Shown: positions 17,940-26,896 of the stretch, piece by piece
How the letters are laid out: each line of letters opens with the position of its first letter
Numbering within the stretch: position 1 is the first letter of the stretch
From: Chara braunii
Lineage: Eukaryota > Streptophyta > Charophyceae > Charales > Characeae
Reading direction: 5' to 3'
Length of the DNA stretch: 30,048 bases
Assembly: GCA_003427395.1 (NCBI GenBank)
Contig: BFEA01000017.1
Span: 4,159,220 to 4,189,267 of the forward strand
Position numbers and translations under genes: made by a program
Notes under the pieces: model-generated
Databases searched by the model: none
The model's input: only the letters and a program-made list of their open reading frames with translations
Told to the model about the DNA's origin: nothing

Positions 17940-18191
17940 AACATTATGGTGTGGCAGGAGTTCGTTAGCCCATGCTTTTGCTACCATTTTGTACGGAACC
18001 AGTAGAAGGGTGATAAGACGGTAGTTGTGGATCTCCTTGTTGCCCTTTTTGTAGAGCAGCGTAGTCACCCCTTGGCCCATCATTTTCCCAAATACTTCCT
18101 TATGAAGCACTTCGTTTACATATGCGACAAAGACAAAGTCGGAAGAAAACACATCCTAGAAGTGCAACCAAAACTCTTTGGGGAATGTGTC
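17940..18191 (-). pseudogene. LINE (non-LTR retrotransposon) reverse transcriptase fragment
   Basis: The minus-strand translation reads DTFPKEFWLHF, an in-frame stop at 18156-18158, then DVFSSDFVFVAYVNEVL, GVTTLLYKKGNKEIHNYR, LITLLLVPYKMVAKAWANEL. This matches the N-terminal part of LINE-type RT domains: a FW..F block, then a basic LLYKKG block with NYR, ITLL and YK..AK. N-terminal endonuclease and the YADD region are absent, so it is a short relic. Homology stops near 17940 on the 3' side and at about 18191, where a GC-rich block begins. Elements of this class provide the enzyme that retroposes SINEs and U6 RNAs, both seen nearby. Confidence 0.7.
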
Positions 18192-18640
18192 TGTGACGCC
18201 TTACCTCACGCTATCGAGCGCATCGGTCCCTCGCAGAGCGAGACCCTCTCAGTCGCGTCATGCAGTAGTTGGTTTACTCGCGATACACAAGGAGATTCCA
18301 CAAGTCGCTCCGGCAAGTGCGCTAGCCATACCTCTCGCGAGCCCCTACGATAGGATAGGGCCAACACGAGGTACAACTTACCTCCACCTGCGGGAGCTGT
18401 CACCACCCTTCGGTGGGCGTATCCCCGCCGAGCTACCAGTCCACAGTACGAAAGCTAACCAGTTGCAATTGCAGAGGTGGACCAGCCGAGGGTGTTTCTC
18501 GTACGCTGTAGCATAGGGGATACGTGGTCCCACGCCTCTATCGGACACGCACGTGAACCGATGCACTGGGGGCTGATGTCCCAAGCGCGATTCGTTGCCG
18601 GTCGACTAGGACGCATCCCACTCACCACGTGTTACACCAT
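18192..18640. other. GC-rich block of unknown nature
   Basis: GC-rich, with short self-complementary segments. One example is GCGGG near 18390 facing CCCCGC near 18424, around an inner CCAC/GTGG hairpin closed by a TTCG-containing loop. The composition resembles structured RNA more than coding DNA, but I cannot match it to rRNA, SRP RNA or RNase P. Frames across it have no domain. Confidence 0.3.
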
Positions 18641-19890
18641 ACTTAAAACATAAAAATAAAACACACACACGCATGGAACGACACAAAACAAAACAACACA
18701 ACAACACTCCTAATCCCTTTTGTAGCCATCTCATAACCTTCTAACGTGGAAAGCGGATAGGCGTTGCGCACGAGACTTAGTATAAAGCCGTGCGAACGCA
18801 GAGCCTTCTCATATCGACTAGCAATGCATGCTTACGCAAGCGGCCACAACGATGGCGTACTATGTAGTACCCATAATCATGCGTTCCTCGATAATCTCGA
18901 GGGTCGTGTTTGACACTCAAGTATCGATTGACACGCGCCTTGACGGGTTAGTCTCTCGACGCTAGACAACTGCCAAGTGCGGTTGAGAACCACACCCCTC
19001 TCCATTGTCGGCGCGAATACCCTTACAAGGGTATCCGCCCGGGTTTTTGCAAGTGACAGAAAATGAGTTCAGTTTAAAGTTTGAGTACACCGTGTGAGTC
19101 GCAGTTGTGTCTATCGTTTACGTTGACTGGATGGTTGACTAGAGTAGAAAGTGTGTGGGTGCGCAGATTTAAGGCGCGCATGATCTCTCTTCTTAGCGAT
19201 GATTATAAAGCCGGCGTGGTTGCTGGCCAAGTTTTTATTTTCTGAGTAAACTAAGAATTAAAATAATATTTTTCTTTGATTGGTACACTTGACCGTGACA
19301 TATGCATGCGTACGAAGGACGGTATCGACGACAACGTGACACTTGGTTATAGTCAGAGTATGTGAGGGAGCGAACGCGTGGTAGGAACAGGGCTTGACGG
19401 TCGTGGATTTAGTGGTAGGCCGAGATATAGCCCTTAAAAAGTTTCAGTACATCCGCGGGCCGTACAGTACCCGCCTATATAGGTGTCCGCTAGTACTAGG
19501 CTCGGACTTGGGCCTAGTACTATTGGTTACAACATCGGACTTTTATCAAAGAGATCCAGGGATCGAAATCGAGCGGCGACAACGCGGGAATATCAGAGTA
19601 GCGCGAAGGGACCGAGGGGTTGAGGGCCCGGGCGGGGCTATCCTTCTTGGTTTTGCAGTCGGCGGCGTCAGAGCAGTACTTGCGATTCCTTTCTCTTGTC
19701 CGCCACCTGACACTTAAACTCTTCTTGAATATTTTATTCATCATGGTTGTTTTATTTTTGGTTTTCGAGACAGGCGTGGTATCGGATTTAGGGGTCCTCG
19801 CAGCAATTGAGGACCTTGTGCGCGCCCCTCTTCTGGTTGACTTACTGGTTCTTATGTGTTCGGGGTGCTAGTGAAAATCCTTTCTCCTGT
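18641..19890. other. Non-coding stretch with several hairpins
   Basis: No gene is recognised. Inverted repeats include CCTCGA/TCGAGG near 18895, ATACCCTT/AAGGGTAT near 19020, and a perfect 11-bp pair TAGTACTAGGC at 19491-19501 with 19512-19522. Part of this region may be decayed rDNA lying upstream of the LSU-like sequence, but I could not align it with confidence. Confidence 0.4.
19491..19522. repeat. Perfect 11-bp inverted repeat
   Basis: TAGTACTAGGC and GCCTAGTACTA are separated by 10 bases. Confidence 0.75.
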
Positions 19891-20476
19891 TTGACTTAAA
19901 ATGTGGACCAAGGAGTTCTACGTGCATGCGAGCCGGTGGGTGATTCAGCCGCGGGGCAGAAAGAAGCCTGGGTGGAGAGGGTTGATACGGGTGCTCCGTC
20001 TATTGCCTGCAGTCTGCCATGGGAGGGTTTTAAGGAGTGAGCATGACCCGTTGGACCCAAAGGGTGGTGGGCTGCCCCTAGGCAGAGTGAAGCAGTCGCA
20101 CCAAGGTGAGGGCCGCAAAACTGTAGCAGTTACCCATTGGGACCCGCCTCACCTGGCTCGCATTTCAGGCTCCGCAGTAGGACCACGCCCTCCCACTCAT
20201 CGAGGAGTAGGAGTGGCAACAACAACCAAGCTTAGGTTGCGCTCCACGAATTTCAGCTTCCCTAAGTAGCTTCGTGCAGTCTGTGGTAGTTTTTATTTGT
20301 CTGGTTGTCTGAGCGAACGCACGATTTGTACCGACAAAGGCCTGAGGTGCAGCGGGGAAGCTTGCAGCAATGCTGCGTGCGAATCATTCGACAAACTTGG
20401 TTATAGGGGCGAAAGACTAATCGAGCCGTGTAGTAGCTGGTTCCATTCAAAGTTTCCCTCAGGGTTGTTGAAGCTG
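19891..20476 (+). rRNA. Highly diverged nuclear LSU (25S/28S) rRNA fragment, domain II, probable pseudogene
   Basis: Near 19905 GGACCAAGGAG occurs in the context that follows GTCTTGAAACACGG in eukaryotic LSU rRNA. Further on, GAGTGAGCATGACCCGTTGG resembles the universal GAGCATGCCTGTTGGGACCC region. At 20406-20443 the sequence reads GGGGCGAAAGACTAATCGA and TAGTAGCTGGTTCC, then AAGTTTCCCTCAGG, a nearly invariant stretch of nuclear LSU rRNA. The order is correct, but the span from first to last landmark is about 550 nt against roughly 365 expected. An insertion of about 200 nt lies between 20125 and 20360. Many normally invariant positions have changed, so this is probably an rDNA pseudogene rather than a working gene. 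Confidence 0.75.
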
Positions 20477-21240
20477 ATGGATCGGTATCGGTCGCTGTGG
20501 GCCACACTGCCGTCGGAGTTGCGCTAGTCGAAAAGGAGAGAGGCGACGGGCGCTAGGAGGAAAGCGACAACAGGCGCTTACACTGACCAAAAGGGAGTAG
20601 GAAAAAGGGGAGAATGCGGACGCGAAGCGGTGTCGGGTGCATGCAAAGAGGAAGCGAGCCATAGCGGAAGCAAGCCAAAGCAGGAGAGAGCCCAAAAAGA
20701 AAATTTCGCCCGTTGCTCCCTGAAAACGACTGGGGTAAGAGGCGATATCGGGGTTTTAGCCCCGGGTGAGTGCGTTGGTCAGGATAGTTTTGGTTGTAGG
20801 TTAGTAAGATAGGAGGTAGAGAAGAAAGCTGCTGCGCGGAGGTATGGCGGACGGAGAAAAGGAGAAGAAGGAAACGGTCGTATCTCGCCCGATTGTCAAT
20901 GAATTCGGGCCGGGGAAGATACTAATTGGGGGTTTTGAAGGTGGGCGACCTCAAATCCGAAGTCGTTTTTAGTGGTAAGTTAGTAAAATCAGATTTAGTA
21001 GGAAAGTGAGGTGCACAGTGATGTCGGGGAAACCGGTTATGGCGGGAACAAAATTCATCTAACTCGCCCAATTCTGGGTGGAAACAGGCGAGCGAAGTGG
21101 CGAATTGAGGGTTTGTGGGCCTCGCGAAAGCGATGGCGTTGTCAGATTTCGCCCTAAAGTAGTTTGGGCACTGCAAATAGAGAGAGCTGCGCCCGGGAGG
21201 AATTTTGGAAATGCGGTGTATGCCTCTACGATCGGACGAA
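20477..21240. other. Purine-rich non-coding stretch
   Basis: Rich in GGAGA and AAGG words. Weak internal repetition exists: CTCGCCC...AATT...GGGTTTTG near 20885-20940 and CTCGCCC...AATT...GGGTTTG near 21063-21115. No gene is recognised. Confidence 0.4.
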
Positions 21241-21819
21241 AGATTCATTCGATTTTGCTCGTTCCTTCGATGGGCGTATAGTAAAGCCGTTGTGTGAAGG
21301 CTGACTTACCTGTTGGCCGGTGCGTCTGTTTGTGCTATCGATGGAGGTAGTCTAGCGACAAAAGTTGGAGACTTACCTGTTTGGTGAATATATCTTCCCA
21401 CTTGTGTCGGGAGATTCATTCTGGTTTCGCTCGCTCAAACGATGGAGGTAGCGAGAGAGAAGCCACGAGTTGGATGCTTACCTGGTTGACAAGTGCGTTG
21501 CTCGTCAGCACGAATCAAGGAATAAGGAGCTCGACATGAGTGGAGAGAAAGGCTAAGGGCAACTTGATTCGTGGAAGCGGGAATGCTGTTTGAGAGAGAA
21601 AGAGTGGGAAGGCATTCACTGTCAAGGGCAGGCAGTGTGAAGTGAACCGGATGTCAAGGCCACAGTGCCAAACTGCACGTATAAGGTCAGGAAGCTGTGT
21701 ACATTTCCATGTTCTAGCGTGAGATACATTTCCATGTTTTAGAGTGAGATAAACTTTGGGCTTCTCATTTTATCGATGAAGGTAACGTGAGCTCAGTGGT
21801 GAAGTTGAAGGCTTACCTA
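21241..21819. repeat. Diverged direct repeats ending in CTTACCTG
   Basis: Units contain AGATTCATTC (21241, 21412), CGATGG/A-GGTA (21268, 21339, 21440, 21774) and CTTACCTG or CTTACCTA (21305, 21372, 21477, 21812). The two best copies are about 171 bases apart. AGGTA and TACCT within each unit can pair. On the minus strand CAGGTAAG is a consensus 5' splice site, repeated here at intervals. Confidence 0.5.
21700..21749 (+). repeat. Tandem duplication of a 25-bp unit
   Basis: TACATTTCCATGTT starts at 21700 and again at 21725. The two units differ at two bases. Confidence 0.85.
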
Positions 21820-21993
21820 CGAGTAGTTGGAGACCTGTCTTTTAGACAGTGCGGGCTCAACCTAGTGGTGGAGGAGGCCACTCACAATCTCTTTCACAGG
21901 CGGGACATCGATGTGACACCTGGCAGCTCCTTAGCTCACACTCACACCAAAATTTTGTTTGTCTGTTCGTGAAAGCCAGTTGATTATGAGCAA

Positions 21994-22133
21994 GGCTGTT
22001 CGCAGTCAAACAAGTGAGAACAGTGTTGTTCACAACCAAGTGAGTGGGCAGGCTGTTCGCAGCCAATCAGGCGTGTTTTTTCGCAGCCAATCAGGCGGGC
22101 TTTCATAGCCAATCAAGTGGGTTGTTTGCAACC
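21994..22133 (+). repeat. Tandem array of six mini-hairpins with UUCG-like loops
   Basis: Hairpins lie at 21994-22007 (GGCTG-TTCG-CAGTC), 22025-22036 (GTTG-TTCA-CAAC), 22051-22064 (GGCTG-TTCG-CAGCC), about 22074-22088 (decayed), 22098-22110 (GGCT-TTCAT-AGCC) and 22120-22133 (GGTTG-TTTG-CAACC). Linkers are similar (CAATCAGGCG, AATCAAGTGG). The spacing is 22-31 bases. Stem changes are compensatory (C-G in one copy, T-A in another), which suggests a folded RNA. UUCG is a very stable RNA tetraloop. Confidence 0.6.
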
Positions 22134-22446
22134 ACTCGAGTGAGCAGATGCGGCGGGCTCAGTCGGACAATGTTGCAATCACCATCAACGGTTGACGGAT
22201 TGTTGTTCTATTGAGCACGATTGCTGACTGTGTTCTCCATGACCAGCGTGAATTTTTTTAAATTTTGAATACAGCTTGCAGCCTGTTGAGGAACCCATTA
22301 TTGCATTTTTTTTGTAGTTGGTTGTTGCGGCCTGCTTGTTTGAGTATTACGATAGCAATCGGCTACCATCGTGGGGCCCTCGGGCGCATAAAGGTACCAA
22401 GGCCCTCTCCCGCGAGTTGAGTTGTACCTCTCCCGTATCTCGAGAG

Positions 22447-22453
22447 TATAAAA
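22447..22453 (+). promoter_or_regulatory. TATA box candidate upstream of the hairpin array
   Basis: TATAAAA in the context CGAGAGTATAAAACCC, preceded by CCCTCTCCCG words. A transcript starting about 30 bases downstream would run into the hairpin array at 22897-23830. Confidence 0.4.
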
Positions 22454-22896
22454 CCCTTCTTCTGGCCTTCTTACTCTAAGTCTAATCCTGTTCAAAGAGG
22501 AAGGCGACAGGCAGGATTGCGACCTGTAGAACCGCAGCAAGACACTATAGGAAGTATGTCGAACGATTGCAGGAGCTCTGTCGGAACTCAGGAGGAGTTC
22601 TGGAGGCAGGGAACTGAGAGGTAACTATTTGTTTTCCCTCTATAAACCCAGCTATAACCCCTATCTGCACTTCTTGCTATGGTTGACTGAGTATACTGAC
22701 TGCATCCCTACTTTGACTTGGTGTTTGACTTTCAGGACACAAACCAAATTTAAGTAAAGGAATGTTAGTGTAATTGCAGTTTCAGTTTTGTTGTTTGACT
22801 GAAAGCAGATTGTGGAAAGGGATTGCATATGAGGGAAAGGTGGGAGGAAGGTTGTATTGCCCGAGTTTGGCTGGGTCAACCAAAGGCTGGGAGAGT

Positions 22897-23830
22897 CTCC
22901 ATAAGTTTGGAGGAGCCAGTGCTATGTTTATTTTCGATTGCCTGGAGGACCAGACAGGTTCCCATAAGATTGGGTGGTCTGGTTGCTCTGACTTGCGAGG
23001 GCTGTTTATGTTTGACTTTCAGGAACCAAGCAGGCTTCCATAAGATTGGATGGCTTGGTTGCCTTGTTTTTTTTGAGGTTTTCTTATGTTTTATTGGTCT
23101 CTGAAAGAAAGTTGGGCATGTTCCATAAGATTGGATGACTCTGACTCTCTCCTGTTTTATTCTGAGGGGAATTCAGGCAAAGGACTGGACAAGTTCCCAT
23201 AAGATTGGGAGGTCTGGTCTAGAGCCACGCACATGTTGAAACCAAAGGGATAAATTTGTTTATATTTTATACTATTTTATTAATCAACAGGCGTTGGGGT
23301 TTTCTTATGTTTTATTGGTCTCTGAAAAAAAGTTGGGCATGTTCCATAAGATTGGATGACTCTAACTCTCTCTTTTTTTATTATGAGGGGAATTCAAGCA
23401 AAGGACTGAACAAGTTCCCATAAGATTGGGAGGTCTGGTCTGGAGCCACGCACATGTTGAAACCAAAGGGATAAATTTGTTTATATTTTATACTATTTTA
23501 TTTATCAACAGGCTAGTCAAACATGTTTCCATGAGATTGGATGGTCTGACTATAGCTTATCACCAACTGAAGAGAGTATGAATTAAGAACAAACTTGTGG
23601 TAAGAAGGGGCAGACTGAACCTTGATCTAAGATGATCGGTTCAGTCATATGCTACCTTAAAAAACTAAGTGCAGACAATTATATATAACTTGGATACTTT
23701 AAACAGTTCAGGGCGACTAGGTTGGACAACCTAATCATATGCCCATTGAAGCGAAAAGTTGTAGTGCCCTGTGTTTGTGTATATCCAGTGGCTGAACTAG
23801 ACAGGTTTCCGTAAGATTGGATGGTCTAGC
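22897..23830 (+). ncRNA. Array of ten covarying double-stem hairpins with TAAGAT loop (candidate non-coding RNA locus)
   Basis: Each unit has a variable outer stem, a left linker usually RGGTT-like, an inner stem, a hexaloop TAAGAT, and a right linker TG or AG. Outer stems include ACCAGAC/GTCTGGT (22949-22983), AACCAAGC/GCTTGGTT (23024-23060), GGACTGGAC/GTCTGGTCT (23182-23220, with wobbles), TAGTCAAAC/GTCTGACTA (23514-23552, one mismatch), GACTGAACC/GGTTCAGTC (23613-23646) and CTAGAC/GTCTAG (23797-23829). Inner stems change in step: CCCA/TGGG, TCCA/TGGA, CTCCA/TGGAG, GATC/GATC. Further units lie near 22897, 23121, 23342 and 23415. There is no open frame. Compensatory change with a constant loop points to RNA structure. 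No known family is recognised. Confidence 0.55.
23077..23513 (+). repeat. Tandem duplication, 221-bp period, inside the hairpin array
   Basis: 23077-23292 repeats at 23298-23513, sharing GGTTTTCTTATGTTTTATTG, GAGCCACGCACATGTTGAAA and TTATACTATTTTATT. Each copy carries two hairpin units, so part of the array grew by duplication. Confidence 0.9.
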
Positions 23831-24168
23831 TTTACGCTGTATGTAAGCTGGGTATAAGGGATAAATCATTGAAAGACTACGAACTATTGTGTTGACCAGG
23901 TTGACTTGGGGCTGGTGAGAGTACTTACTTTTATGGTTTGGCCTTGCATGTGGCTGAGTGAGATTACTACTTAGTCTGAGTTTCCAATTGATAGGTAGTT
24001 GCTTTAGATGCTCGCCATGTGCTAGAGCCATAGGAGTTAGCTCAATTCTTGAGCTAAGTTTTTTTTTACTTACGTTAATTTTCACATTTTTTGGGATCAT
24101 TTGTACAAGTCTTGGTGAGCTACTTTCTCTACGGGAAGCGCCGCCGAAATTTTTACGAAACGAAGGGG

Positions 24169-24702
24169 TTAGTCAAATCTGAACTTTATGGTCACCTTTT
24201 CGTACGTCGGTTCCTTGGTCAACTCCGACTCTTTCCACGGAGTGATTTCTTCTTCCCCCATGGCTACCTGGCTGGGTCGGTGCAGTCGCGTCAACCCGTC
24301 TGCGTTTCCGTGCTTTTCCGTTTCCTGATGAACGATGTCAAAATCATACTCCTGTAGTAGCACAACCCATCGTCCAATCATCCCCGTATAGTTGGTGAGC
24401 CTTTTGAGAGCCAATAGGGGTTCATGGTCCGTGACGAGGAGGAACTTTTGCCCATATAAATACGGATGGAAATGTTGGATTCCCCAGATGACCGCGTAGC
24501 ATTCACCTTGAGGGGTCGCGTCGTTCCGTCGTTCATCAAGTACCGTCCGCGAGGCGTATTCGATGACATGTTCTCGACCGTCCTTCCCCTTCTGCGCCAG
24601 AATGGCGGAGATCGCCTCGGGCTGCCAATCCGTGATGAGTATAAACTGTTTATTGAGATCGGGTCGAATCAAAATATGCGCTGAGGCCAATACCTCTTTC
24701 AA
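24169..24702 (-). pseudogene. Ty3/gypsy pol fragment: RNase H domain
   Basis: The 177-codon segment lies in the same frame as the upstream RT and protease segments, separated only by stops. It shows an RNase H fold: ILITDWQPEA for the first Asp region, QGECYAVIWGIQHF with the Glu, LLVTDHEPLLAL with the second Asp, and NADGLTR at the end. It stops at 24169-24171 without any integrase, so the element is truncated here. Downstream is the non-coding hairpin region. In intact gypsy elements RNase H removes the RNA template during reverse transcription. Confidence 0.8.
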
Positions 24703-24744
24703 AGTGGAAAAGGCCTGTTCACACTCCGCGTCCTAATTGAGCGG

Positions 24745-25443
24745 TTAGTCCTTTCGTAGGAGGTTCGTCAGAGGCCGAGCGATTGCCGCAAATCTCTTGA
24801 TAAATCGCCGGTAGTATGAGGCCAGTCCCAGAAAGGCTCGAACCTGCGTTAGTGACGTAGGTGTGGGTGCGTCCCGAACCATCTCGACCTTCCTCGAATC
24901 CGGTCTCAAGCCTCCTCGGGTCACTAGGTACCCTAGGAACAAGATCTCAGAGAGGAAAAATTCACTTTTCTCCAACGCAATCTTGAAACCAGCATCTCAC
25001 AACGCTCCAAGCGTCCATTCGATATGTTGTGCGTGTCCGTGAAACGACTTAGAGTACACCAGAATGTCGTCCATATACACAATGACGCAAAAATTAATCA
25101 TTCCCTGGGTCAGCCTGATCTTGCTAACAAAATTATGGAAGGTGACGTTCATTGCTCTCTTGAAAGTAGCTGGTGCATTGCATACTCCTATGGGATAACG
25201 AACCCACTGCTCGGTGCCTTCGAACAACACAAACGCCGTCTTCGGCCGGTCCTCCTCCTTGACTAGGATATGATGAAACGCATGACGGATGTCGAACTTA
25301 CTTACATAGTTGGCACACCCAATCGCTTCTAGCAAATCATCAATTGGGGGAAGAGGGTACAAATCTTTAATTGTGATATCATTCAATTTCCTGTAATCAA
25401 TGCATATGCGAATCGACCGGTTCTTTTTTGGGACTAGAACCAC
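24745..25443 (-). pseudogene. Ty3/gypsy pol fragment: reverse transcriptase
   Basis: The first part (24997-25443) contains VLVPKKNRSIRICIDYRKLN, FDIRHAFHHI, PIGVCNAPATFKRAM and the catalytic YMDDILVYS (residues 123-126 from 25443). An in-frame TGA at 24997-24999 separates it from the thumb/connection part (about 24745-24996), which includes FLSEILFLGYLVTRGG, RAFLGLASYYRRFIKRFA and ARPLTNLLRKD. Another stop, TAA, is at 24745-24747. Between the palm motif C and the preceding helix it has about nine more residues (KIRLTQGMINF) than typical gypsy RTs, pointing to a distinct clade. It lies on the minus strand, opposite in orientation to the second element. Confidence 0.85.
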
Positions 25444-25476
25444 GGGGAAGGACCAGGGCCCTGTAGTCGGCTCGAT

Positions 25477-26445
25477 TTATCTGTTAGCCTCAAATTCTCG
25501 GATTCGTTCCAATGTCGTTCTTCGTTCCGCAAGGGAATAACAGTATGATTTGCAATGGCTCCGCGGATGCGTTCTTGTTTGGATTTCGTGTTGGATAACT
25601 AAGGACAGTCTGATGTCCGTATCCTCGATGCTAATTACCCCTTGATATTCAGACAGGATGTTGGCGATAAGGCGATGAGTTTCGTCGGGCACGTAATGGG
25701 GCACATGCAGCTCGTATAATTGTCCATGGATGCTAACCGTCACTTGTTTCGTGCAAACCTTTGCACCGTTCCGTGGTGGGGGAGACAAAATGAACGAATT
25801 GTCCGATTGCCAGGAAAACACCGTGACGACCATCTGAGCGTCTTCTTCTCGGATCGCCACGTGTTCCTCTGGCGTAACGCCATCCTCGATGTCTCGGGGG
25901 CTCACAGGTCTCTCAACAATCCTTATCCCGATTTCAGAGGGCGAGAGATCGCCACGCCCAGAGGGTTCCAGAGCTTCCTTCTCGGTGCCCTGTCGCAATA
26001 ACCGAATCTCCTTTCCTGCAGAGAGCAAGGAGCGAGGTAACCCCGTAATGTCACAGAAGGCTCTCTTGTCGCTGTATCTTGGGAAAAGCGGGGTGGTGGC
26101 TTCGTATAGGGTTCGAGGGGGTTCCCAAGAATCGGTCATTCGAGACACCTGTACTACTGGTTCTCCCAAGATTAGGGCCTGCGTCCGTCGGAGGTTTCGT
26201 TCCGAGAGGACAAACGTTTTCATTGTTTTCTGTTGAATCGGGTAGCGAATCAGTCGGTGCGCCATGTCCAGGATCACAGGGTCCGCTTCCTCCCGACTGT
26301 CAGAAGTGTTGGGTGAAGAATCGGGCCCTTCCTTTCTCATGTCAGATTTGTTAGCGGGTTCTTTCCAGGTGATCACGTGGAGTGGTCCCCCAATTTCGGG
26401 GCGAACTTTCCGAACTGCAGGTAATTTTCGGAGAGTGAGTCGCAT
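25477..26445 (-). pseudogene. Ty3/gypsy pol fragment: protease-RT linker and RT start
   Basis: 322 codons in the pol frame. The N-terminal two-thirds is a charged linker without recognised motifs. The C-terminal part resembles the region before the RT fingers (NILSEYQGVISIED followed by LERIREFEANR). A TAA stop at 25477-25479 breaks it from the VLVPKK segment, and a TAG at 26515-26517 breaks it from the protease. The frame itself is preserved across both breaks. Confidence 0.65.
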
Positions 26446-26514
26446 TGGGATGGCGTACGGTTTTTCATACGTATTCCTGAGGATAATCGATCGTTTCCCG
26501 AAATCTAAGTTAGC

Positions 26515-26896
26515 CTAGAGCGCAGTGAGGGTCAATAGTCCGATAAGGACATCATACATATTCATATTCAATACTACGACATCCCCCAAGGCATGGACTT
26601 TTCCTAATCTGAAAGCGACATTCGTCATCCTTCCTACCACTTTGATTTTCTCCTCGTCAGTGGAGATAAGGTGGTCCCCTTCTGTTAACGGGATCAAATC
26701 TTTCTTTCTCCTTGCTCGTTCTACCACCTTCAGGGAGATGGCTAAATCCACGGCCCCTGAATCGATGATAGCGCTGTACGGGACTCCCCAAATTTCCACA
26801 TCGCATTTCGCGGATTTCCACGGGATGACCTTGATACGCAGGAAGTGGTCGTCTTTTTGGATCAGCCTCAGTCATATTGGATTCGAGGTGCTCCTT
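26515..26896 (-). pseudogene. Ty3/gypsy pol fragment: aspartic protease
   Basis: Reading from about 26799, the segment contains [16 protein letters not shown], a retropepsin-like D-S-G-A active-site motif, and YDVLIGL, the usual strand before the protease C-terminus. Bases 26800-26896 continue upstream in a different frame ([17 protein letters not shown]), so a frameshift lies near 26800. At about 26897 the sequence switches to plastid ndhD. No gag region is present on this side. Confidence 0.7.

Noticed and set aside
19901-20269. 122-aa plus-strand frame
   Set aside because: It lies inside the LSU rRNA-like sequence, whose landmarks explain the conservation.
22897-23830. CRISPR array
   Set aside because: Units are irregularly spaced, conservation is in a loop with covarying stems rather than in a constant repeat, and the context is eukaryotic.
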